Origin: JBOGFC01 sp050742155
GTDB lineage: Bacteria > Actinomycetota > Acidimicrobiia > Spongiisociales > JALYHC01
Length of the DNA: 10,130 bases
NCBI GenBank assembly: GCA_050742155.1
Contig: JBOGFC010000211.1
Location: 1 to 10,130, forward strand
Direction of reading: 5' to 3'
Positions 5,367 to 10,130 of this stretch are shown here, in pieces (positions within the stretch are counted from its first letter, which is position 1; every line of letters starts with the position of its first letter). The translations under genes and the position numbers were made by a program. The notes below the pieces were generated by a model that was not told the origin of the DNA, did not search any database, and was given only the letters and a program-made list of their open reading frames with translations.

Positions 5367-6156
5367 TCCGCTCTCCCTGACACCTCGCCAGAAGCAGATC
5401 CTGATCGGCCTGGGGATCGGCTTGGGGGTGGTCCTGCTGGCACTCCTCATCGTGGGCCTGGGACGGGAGAGCCCGCCCTCGCCTATCACCACCGCCTTGG
5501 GGACCTCGACCACCACCTCCACCACCCGGCCGATTACCACGACCACCACCACCAGCACCACCACCACCTCGATCCCGGACACCACGACGACGTCTGAGGC
5601 CACGACCACCACCGCCTCGACGACCACGACCACCGCCCTCACCGCCGAGCTCTTCACCCTGCGGGGCGACGGCCTGGACGTGGTCGACTTCGGGGACCCT
5701 CCCGAGCTGGTGATCGCCGCCCTGACGGCAGCTTTCGGATCGCCCGACGAGGACAGCGGCTGGATAGGCGCCGCCACCTCACCCTACGGGGTCTGCCCCG
5801 GGGAGCAGGTGCGAGGGGTGCGCTGGCGGGACCTGTTGGTGCTGTTCAGCGACGGGGACACCCCGTACGGCACGGCCGACCCCATGGGACACTTCTTCTC
5901 CTACGTGGACTCGATCTTCTTCGACCAGCAAGACCTGCTCGGATTGGAGACGGAGGAGGAGATCGGGCTCGGCTCCACCCGTGCCGAGCTGGAGGAGGCC
6001 TACGGCGACCGGGTGACCATCACCGAGGACGAGGTGTTCGGGGTCTTCTTCGAGATCGAGGTCCCCGACCCGGCCGTCCTGTGGGGCCACCTGGAGGACG
6101 CCTCATCCGGCGCCCCCATCACCGACATCCGGGGCGGCTCCGGCTGCGGGGAGTGA
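5353..6156 (+). CDS. Membrane-anchored extracytoplasmic protein with Thr-rich linker, unknown function
   Basis: The 267-residue protein has a short cytoplasmic N-terminus ending in PRQKQ, one transmembrane helix at about residues 16-36, a linker at about 46-97 in which roughly 30 of 52 residues are Thr, and a compact acidic domain of about 165 residues. The positive residues before the helix imply that the linker and domain lie outside the cytoplasm. The domain starts LRGDGLDVVDFGDPPE and carries only two cysteines, Cys148 and Cys265, which could form a disulfide across it. I recognise the style from actinobacterial surface proteins but no named family. The Thr-rich linker may be glycosylated, which is inference. 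The ATG at 5353 has no good Shine-Dalgarno and probably depends on translation of the overlapping Cys-rich gene. A large dyad follows 9 nt after the stop. Confidence 0.85.
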   Translation: MTTPSPLSLTPRQKQILIGLGIGLGVVLLALLIVGLGRESPPSPITTALGTSTTTSTTRPITTTTTTSTTTTSIPDTTTTSEATTTTASTTTTTALTAELFTLRGDGLDVVDFGDPPELVIAALTAAFGSPDEDSGWIGAATSPYGVCPGEQVRGVRWRDLLVLFSDGDTPYGTADPMGHFFSYVDSIFFDQQDLLGLETEEEIGLGSTRAELEEAYGDRVTITEDEVFGVFFEIEVPDPAVLWGHLEDASSGAPITDIRGGSGCGE

Positions 6157-6165
6157 TCGCTCGGT

Positions 6166-6211
6166 TTTGGCGCGCCAAAGTCACACCATAGTGTGAAGTT
6201 TGCGCGCCAGA
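6166..6211 (+). promoter_or_regulatory. Promoter with large operator-like dyad upstream of the MFS/ACT/LLM operon
   Basis: The core TCACAC-CATA-GTGTGA (6181-6196) is a perfect 6-bp inverted repeat around 4 nt. The symmetry extends outward: 6169-6186 and 6191-6208 pair at 15 of 18 positions, ending in GGCGCGC/GCGCGCC. The left flank alone is a perfect 14-bp palindrome, TTTGGCGCGCCAAA (6166-6179). A promoter fits inside: -35 TTGGCG (6167-6172), 16-bp spacer, -10 TAGTGT (6189-6194), predicted start near 6201. A repressor bound to the core would block the -10. Because it also lies just after the stop at 6156, it could act as a terminator hairpin, but it has no T tract. The regulator is not in this window. 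Confidence 0.6.
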
Positions 6212-6231
6212 ACGGCTGAAGCACAGATTCC

Positions 6232-7908
6232 ATGACATCCACCCTCGAGCCGCTCCGCATCCGGCCGTTCCGGGCGCTCTGGCTGGCCTCCATCTTCTCG
6301 AGCATGGGCGGGTTCCTGCAGATGGTGGCGGCCTCCTGGCTGATGCTCGAGCTGACCGGCTCGCCTCTCTGGGTGGGCCTGATGGCGGCCTCTCCCACCC
6401 TTCCCCTCTTGGTCCTGGCCCTTCCGGCCGGGGCCATGGCCGACCTGGTCGATCGCCGCAAGGTCCTGGTGGCGTCCTACAGCCTGATGGGGCTGGCGGC
6501 GACCGGGATGGCGGTCCTGTCGTTCATGGGCAGGATCACCCCGGTGGGGCTGCTCGGCCTGGGCCTGTTGCTGGGGATCGGCCTGGCCATCAACCTTCCC
6601 GCCTGGCAGGCGATCGTCCCCGACCTGGTGCCCCGCCAGCTCGTGGCGGGGGCGGTGGCCCTCAACTCCGCCTCCTTCAACGTGGCCCGGGCGCTCGGCC
6701 CGGCCCTGGGAGGAGCGATCGTGGCCGGAGCCGGCCCGGGGACGGCCTTCCTGCTCAACGCCGTCTCGTACCTGGGAGTCATCGCCGCCGTGTCTTCTTT
6801 TCGGGGGGGCGGGTGGAAGGGGGACGAGGAGTCCTCGATGGCCAACGCCATCGCCCTCGGCGTCCGTTACGCCCGCTTCACCCCGCAGGTGCGGTGGCTG
6901 CTCTTTCTCACCTCGCTCTTCGCCCTCACCTCGGCGGTGGTGCAGGCCATGCTTCCCAACCTCACCCAGGAGGCACTGGGAGGGGATGCCCTGGCCTACG
7001 GGCTGCTGCTGGGAGCGATGGGAGCCGGAGCCCTGCTGGGAGCGTTCACCATGGAGCGGGGCCGCCGCGTCCTGACTGCCCGTATGGTGCCGGTCGGGGT
7101 CACCGCCTTCGGGTTGGCCGGCATCGTGGTGGGCCTCTCCCGCCTGCCCGCCCTCACCGCCGCCGGCCTGGTGGGGGCCGGGGTGGCCTGGGTGTGGACC
7201 CTTTCCACCCTCAACGCCACCATCCAGCTCCTCTCTCCGGCCTGGGTGCGCGGGCGGGTGATGAGCCTCTACACCCTCGCCTTTGTCGGCTTCCTCCCGC
7301 TCGGGTCGATGCTCTCCGGAGCGCTCGGTGACGCGATGGGAGTCCCGCAGACCTTCGTCATCCTCTCGGCGGCCGGGGTGGTGGTGGGTTTGCTCGCCTT
7401 CCGCATGCCGGTCCCGGTCCTCGGCGAGGTGGTGGTCCCGGAGGAGCCGATCGACTGGGAGGCCCCCGCCCATGAGGATCAGGTGCCGGGGAGCCCGGTG
7501 ATGGTGGCCAACATCTTCATCATCGATCCCGGCGACCTTGCCGAGTTCCTGAAGGTGATGAACGATCTCCGCCAGATCCGCCTCCGTACCGGGGCCTACC
7601 GGTGGCGGCTCTACCGGGAGGCGCACGATCCGCGGCGGATGACCGAGGTGTATCTGCTCCGCTCCTGGGAGGACCATGTGCGCCAGCACCATCGCATGGA
7701 CGCCCAGGACGTGGAGGCGGTCCGCCGGGCCCGCCGCTTCGACCGGGCCGACGGTCCCCTCAGCCGCCACCTGGTGGCCGTGGACGTGGTGGAGGCCCGG
7801 CGCCCGGAGTGGGAGGACCTGATGGCCCGGCACGCCGACCTCCATCAGGCCGACGGCTCCTTTCCGCTCGAGCGTCGGCCCGCCTCCCGATCCGAGGGCG
7901 TATCCTGA
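6232..7908 (+). CDS. EntS-like MFS exporter with C-terminal ABM-like domain
   Basis: The 558-residue protein begins with LRIRPFRALWLASIFSSMG, a typical opening of the MFS_3 (enterobactin exporter EntS-like, PF05977) family. The MFS loop signature is seen at residues 68-77 (AMADLVDRRK). Hydrophobic helices continue to about residue 395. A hydrophilic linker (about 403-423) is followed by a domain starting VANIFIIDPGDLAEFLKVM near residue 425 that resembles antibiotic biosynthesis monooxygenase (ABM) folds and includes YRWRLYREAHDP and TEVYLLRSWEDHVRQHHR. Such C-terminal extensions are known in this MFS subfamily; their role is unclear. The cargo is not predictable. No clear Shine-Dalgarno precedes the ATG. 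The upstream dyad overlaps its promoter, and the next gene starts 5 nt after the stop, so it leads an operon. Confidence 0.9.
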   Translation: MTSTLEPLRIRPFRALWLASIFSSMGGFLQMVAASWLMLELTGSPLWVGLMAASPTLPLLVLALPAGAMADLVDRRKVLVASYSLMGLAATGMAVLSFMGRITPVGLLGLGLLLGIGLAINLPAWQAIVPDLVPRQLVAGAVALNSASFNVARALGPALGGAIVAGAGPGTAFLLNAVSYLGVIAAVSSFRGGGWKGDEESSMANAIALGVRYARFTPQVRWLLFLTSLFALTSAVVQAMLPNLTQEALGGDALAYGLLLGAMGAGALLGAFTMERGRRVLTARMVPVGVTAFGLAGIVVGLSRLPALTAAGLVGAGVAWVWTLSTLNATIQLLSPAWVRGRVMSLYTLAFVGFLPLGSMLSGALGDAMGVPQTFVILSAAGVVVGLLAFRMPVPVLGEVVVPEEPIDWEAPAHEDQVPGSPVMVANIFIIDPGDLAEFLKVMNDLRQIRLRTGAYRWRLYREAHDPRRMTEVYLLRSWEDHVRQHHRMDAQDVEAVRRARRFDRADGPLSRHLVAVDVVEARRPEWEDLMARHADLHQADGSFPLERRPASRSEGVS

Positions 7909-7913
7909 GGGCG

Positions 7914-8294
7914 ATGGTCACCGAGTTCACCCTCAAGCTGGCCAACCGGCCGGGACAGCTGGCTGCCCTGGCCGAGATCCTGGGCTCAGCCGGGGTGAAC
8001 ATCGAAGCGCTGGCCGCCTTCGGGATGAACGAGGAGGGTCACGTGAGGATGGTGGTGAGCGATCCCGAGCTGGCCCGGCGAGCGCTCGACGAAGCAGGCT
8101 TCACCCTCGAGGAGCGGGAGATCCTCTCGACGGTCTTGCCCAATCACCCGGGGTCCTTCGCCAAGATGGCCCGCTCCCTGGCCGAGGCGGGCGTCAACAT
8201 CGATGCCGCCTACCTCCTGCGCACCGGCCCCGACGGCCACGAGTTCGCCATCGCCGTCAGCGAGCTGGAACCGGCCCAGCACCGCCTGCTGTGA
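7914..8294 (+). CDS. Stand-alone protein with two ACT domains
   Basis: The 126-residue product consists of two ACT units. The first (residues 4-66) has LKLANRPGQLAALAEILGSAGVNIEAL, and the second (69-126) has VLPNHPGSFAKMARSLAEAGVNIDAAYLL. The conserved 'N-x-P-G-x-x-x-x-x-x-x-x-L-x-x-x-G-V-N-I' core that binds small ligands, commonly amino acids, is intact in both. There is no catalytic or DNA-binding domain, so it is probably a ligand-sensing regulator that acts by protein contact. The ATG at 7914 follows the MFS stop by 5 nt with GAGGG at 7907-7911. The 3' end overlaps the LLM gene (TGATG), so the three genes are likely translated from one message. What it senses, and which enzyme it controls, are unknown. 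Confidence 0.9.
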   Translation: MVTEFTLKLANRPGQLAALAEILGSAGVNIEALAAFGMNEEGHVRMVVSDPELARRALDEAGFTLEEREILSTVLPNHPGSFAKMARSLAEAGVNIDAAYLLRTGPDGHEFAIAVSELEPAQHRLL

Positions 8295-9316
8295 TGGACA
8301 TCGGGCTCGGCTTGGTGAGCTGCCAGCGCTTCCCGGGCGACCCTCGCTCGTGGTCGGAGCTCTACGCCGAGGCGCTCTCCATCGCCGCGGAGGCCGAGCG
8401 GCTCGGGTTCGCCTCTCTGTGGACCACCGAGCACCACTTCGTCGACGACGGCTACATGCCTTCCCTGCTGACCTTCTCGGCCGCCATCGGAGCGCGCACC
8501 TCGCGGATCCGGATCGGCACGGGGGTGCTGCTGGCACCTCTCTACCACCCCCTCCGCCTGGCCGAGGACGCGGCCACCGTGGACCTGATCTCGGGCGGCC
8601 GGTTGATCCTCGGGTTGGGGCTGGGCTGGTCGGACATCGAGCTGGCCGCCCTGGGCCCCGATCCGCAAGAGCGGGGGCGCGCCATGACCGAGATCCTGCA
8701 AGTCCTTCCTCAGGCGTGGGCGGGCGTGCCGGTCCGCCACCAGGGACGGGTGTACGAGCTGCCGGAGGTGGCCGTGCGCCCCACCCCGGAGGCTCCCATC
8801 CCCATCTGGGTGGGGGGCGGGGCCGACCAGGCGGTGCGGCGAGCGGCCCGGCTGGCGGACGGCTTCTACTCCAACCAGCCTCCCGAGCGCCTGGCCGAGC
8901 AGGTCCGGTTGGCGAGAAAGGAGCTGGAGGCCGCCGGCCGAGACCCGGAGGCCTTCGACTGGGCCTACCACGCCATGGTCTATCCCTGCGATGACCCCGA
9001 CCGAGGCTGGAAGGAGATCGCTCCTTACGTTCACTACTTGCGGTGGAAGTACTCGGACATGAACGCCTCCGCCCACCGCGGCCTCGAGGAGCTGCCGAGC
9101 CCACCCGGTCCCGATGCCGCCACCGAGGAGCGGCTTCGCCGGGCCACCATCCTCGGTCCGCCCGAGCAGGTGGCCGAGCGCATCATCGAGGTGCAGGAGC
9201 GAGCCGGGGTGCCGCTTCACTTCATCGCCCGCTCCTACTTCCCCGGTATGCCCCTCGACCAGCAACTGGAGACGATCCAGCGGGTCGCCAAGGAGGTCAT
9301 CCCGCTCCTGCCGTAA
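8294..9316 (+). CDS. LLM-class flavin-dependent oxidoreductase (luciferase-like)
   Basis: The 340-residue TIM-barrel protein carries the standard luciferase-like features: SLWTTEHHF at about residues 41-49 (the EHH cluster of the active site), RIGTGVLLAPLYHPLRLAEDAATVDLISGGRL, then GLGLGW, and PIWVGGG near residue 174, which binds the flavin phosphate. It would use reduced FMN or coenzyme F420; both occur in this superfamily and the sequence does not decide between them by eye. The substrate is unknown. The ATG at 8294 shares its A with the stop of the ACT gene; a GTG at 8291 gives one more residue and overlaps by 4 nt. Either implies translational coupling, and there is no separate Shine-Dalgarno. 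A GC hairpin (9317-9334) begins right after the stop. Confidence 0.93.
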   Translation: MDIGLGLVSCQRFPGDPRSWSELYAEALSIAAEAERLGFASLWTTEHHFVDDGYMPSLLTFSAAIGARTSRIRIGTGVLLAPLYHPLRLAEDAATVDLISGGRLILGLGLGWSDIELAALGPDPQERGRAMTEILQVLPQAWAGVPVRHQGRVYELPEVAVRPTPEAPIPIWVGGGADQAVRRAARLADGFYSNQPPERLAEQVRLARKELEAAGRDPEAFDWAYHAMVYPCDDPDRGWKEIAPYVHYLRWKYSDMNASAHRGLEELPSPPGPDAATEERLRRATILGPPEQVAERIIEVQERAGVPLHFIARSYFPGMPLDQQLETIQRVAKEVIPLLP

Positions 9317-9408
9317 TGCCGCTCGGGCGCGGCAAACCTGAGGTTCCAGCCCACCTGAGGGGTGGAAATTCCTCCAATGTATGGGGTGCGGCAATGCCGC
9401 CCGGGCGC
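9315..9408. repeat. Intergenic direct and inverted repeats before the DUF3048 gene
   Basis: A 16-mer AATGCCGC(T/C)CGGGCGC occurs at 9315-9330 and 9393-9408 (15 of 16 identical, 78 bp apart). ACCTGAGG is repeated at 9336-9343 and 9353-9360. Inverted elements include CCACC-TGAGG-GGTGG (9351-9365), GGAA-A-TTCC (9364-9372) and GCGGCA-A-TGCCGC (9388-9400). They fill the 117-bp gap between the LLM and DUF3048 genes, which has no open frame of its own worth calling. Function is not known; regulation or transcription ending is possible. Confidence 0.55.
9317..9334 (+). terminator. GC hairpin immediately after the LLM stop
   Basis: TGCCGC-TCGGGC-GCGGCA forms a perfect 6-bp stem with a 6-nt loop directly after the TAA at 9314-9316. 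It is followed by AACCTGAGG rather than a T tract, so it would be an atypical terminator. Its left arm also belongs to a repeated 16-mer (see 9315-9408). Confidence 0.45.
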
Positions 9409-9420
9409 CGGCTCCTCGTC

Positions 9421-9426
9421 TACCCT
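9421..9426 (+). promoter_or_regulatory. Candidate -10 box for a leaderless DUF3048 gene
   Basis: TACCCT (TANNNT) is followed by seven bases and then the GTG at 9434, so the transcript would begin at or next to the start codon. No Shine-Dalgarno is present in the C-rich spacer. No -35 box was found. Confidence 0.42.
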
Positions 9427-9433
9427 CCCCCCG

Positions 9434-10130
9434 GTGCAATTTCGGTCTCTCCTCTGCCTGCTCCTCGTGGTGACGGCCTGCGCGCCAGGAGCGGCCTCCG
9501 TCCCACCCACCTCGACCACCACCAGCACCTCGACCACCACCACTTCGACGACCACTTCCACCCTTCCCCCCACCACCACGACCACCTTGGGAGCGGTGTC
9601 GCCACTCAACGGGCTGGCGGCCGGGGACCCGACCCTCCTCGAGCGGCGGGTCATGGCGGTCAAGATCGACAACCACTGGAACGCCCGGCCTCAGTCCGGG
9701 CTCCAGGAAGCCGACGCCGTCTACGAGCTGTTGGTGGAGGCAGGGTTGACTCGTTTCATCGCCCTCTTCCACGACGCCGACAGCTCCTTCGTGGGCCCGG
9801 TGCGCTCCGGCCGCCCGACCGACCCGACCGTCCTCCGGCCGCTGGGGGCCACCTTCGCCATCAGCGGCGCCCAGGATTGGGTGATCGGCCTGATCCTCTC
9901 CCAAGGGGTCCCCTTGCTGGGCGAGGGAGCGGGCACCTACCGGATCAGCGGGCGCCGGGCGCCCCACAATCTCTATGCCGACACCTCCGCCCTCCGCCGG
10001 ACCGCCGACGGGCGCGGCTACGACGACCAGCCTCCGCCTGCCGACCTGTTCACGTGGGGGGAGATCGAGCAGCCCTGGCGCGGCAGCCGCGCCTTTCGGG
10101 TCGAGTTCCACTGGTCGTCGAACTACAGCA
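9434..10130 (+). CDS. DUF3048 (YerB-like) lipoprotein, C-terminus cut by window edge
   Basis: From the GTG at 9434 the frame stays open for 232 residues to the window edge. The start gives a short lipoprotein signal (MQFRSLLCLLLVVTAC) with lipobox VTAC, so Cys16 would be lipidated and the protein anchored outside the membrane. A Thr/Ser-rich linker fills residues 26-51. The DUF3048 domain follows: SPLNGL, VMAVKIDNHWNARPQSGL, EADAVYELLVEAGLTRF, and VGPVRSGRPTDPTVL are the typical conserved blocks. YerB-like proteins are of unknown function; the family is common in Firmicutes and Actinobacteria. The gene appears to have its own leaderless-type promoter and is not clearly part of the LLM operon. 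The usual length suggests more than 80 residues lie outside the window. Confidence 0.9.
   Translation, partial: MQFRSLLCLLLVVTACAPGAASVPPTSTTTSTSTTTTSTTTSTLPPTTTTTLGAVSPLNGLAAGDPTLLERRVMAVKIDNHWNARPQSGLQEADAVYELLVEAGLTRFIALFHDADSSFVGPVRSGRPTDPTVLRPLGATFAISGAQDWVIGLILSQGVPLLGEGAGTYRISGRRAPHNLYADTSALRRTADGRGYDDQPPPADLFTWGEIEQPWRGSRAFRVEFHWSSNYS

Noticed and set aside
5488..5643. CRISPR-like or tandem repeat array
   Set aside because: The repetition is of ACC/ACG threonine codons in frame within a membrane protein linker, without regular repeat-spacer units.
6183..6194. NrdR box (ACAC...GTGT)
   Set aside because: NrdR boxes are 16 bp with an AT-rich centre and usually occur as pairs near ribonucleotide reductase genes. 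The spacing here is 4 bp too short and there is no such gene.
6181..6196. CRP/FNR-type operator
   Set aside because: CRP sites read TGTGA-N6-TCACA. Here the half-sites are in the opposite order (TCACA-N6-TGTGA), so this is a different symmetric site.
6181..7845. Long open frame on the minus strand antisense to the second MFS gene
   Set aside because: Composition is dominated by His, Gly, Gln and Pro with no recognisable motif, while the plus strand encodes a clear MFS protein.
8210..10111. Long open frame on the minus strand (over 600 codons)
   Set aside because: It lies antisense to the ACT, LLM and DUF3048 genes, is rich in Gly, Arg, Pro and His, and shows no domain. It is a product of high GC and codon bias on the other strand.

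Overview
The window is GC-rich DNA packed with short intergenic gaps and GTG or ATG starts, and it reads as an actinobacterial chromosome. Threonine-rich (TTT/ST) linkers in secreted proteins, a nickel superoxide dismutase with its dedicated peptidase, an Eis-type acetyltransferase and a luciferase-like oxidoreductase together suggest Actinomycetota, perhaps an Acidimicrobiia-like lineage. That placement is inference from gene style, not a phylogeny. I see no rRNA, tRNA, insertion sequence, CRISPR array or prophage gene.

Layout. At the left edge (1-715, minus) is the N-terminal part of a seven-helix membrane protein of unknown function. Divergent from it, on the plus strand, are an MFS transporter (753-1898), a PGPGW-type small membrane protein (1925-2146) overlapping a DUF4395 membrane protein (2143-2565), and an RRM RNA-binding protein with an RGG tail (2617-2943). 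Next comes a compact superoxide-defence module: sodN on the minus strand (2969-3382) and the SodX-like maturation peptidase on the plus strand (3449-3865), sharing a 66-bp divergent promoter region. An Eis-family N-acetyltransferase (3878-5098, minus) converges on sodX.

Divergent from eis, a Cys-rich 61-residue protein (5181-5366) overlaps a membrane-anchored protein with a Thr-rich linker (5353-6156). A large dyad at 6166-6211 overlaps the predicted promoter of a three-gene operon: an EntS-like MFS exporter with a C-terminal ABM-like domain (6232-7908), a double-ACT protein (7914-8294) and an LLM-class flavin-dependent oxidoreductase (8294-9316). A DUF3048 (YerB-like) lipoprotein gene (9434 onward) runs off the right edge.

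The best candidates for novelty are two changes in the otherwise canonical NiSOD (mature positions 5 and 62, normally Pro and Tyr, here Met and Phe), the unusually large operator-like dyad in front of the MFS/ACT/LLM operon, the Cys-rich small protein, and a recurring leaderless pattern (TANNNT box 6-9 nt before a start with no Shine-Dalgarno). I did not find convincing evidence of an entirely new multi-gene system.
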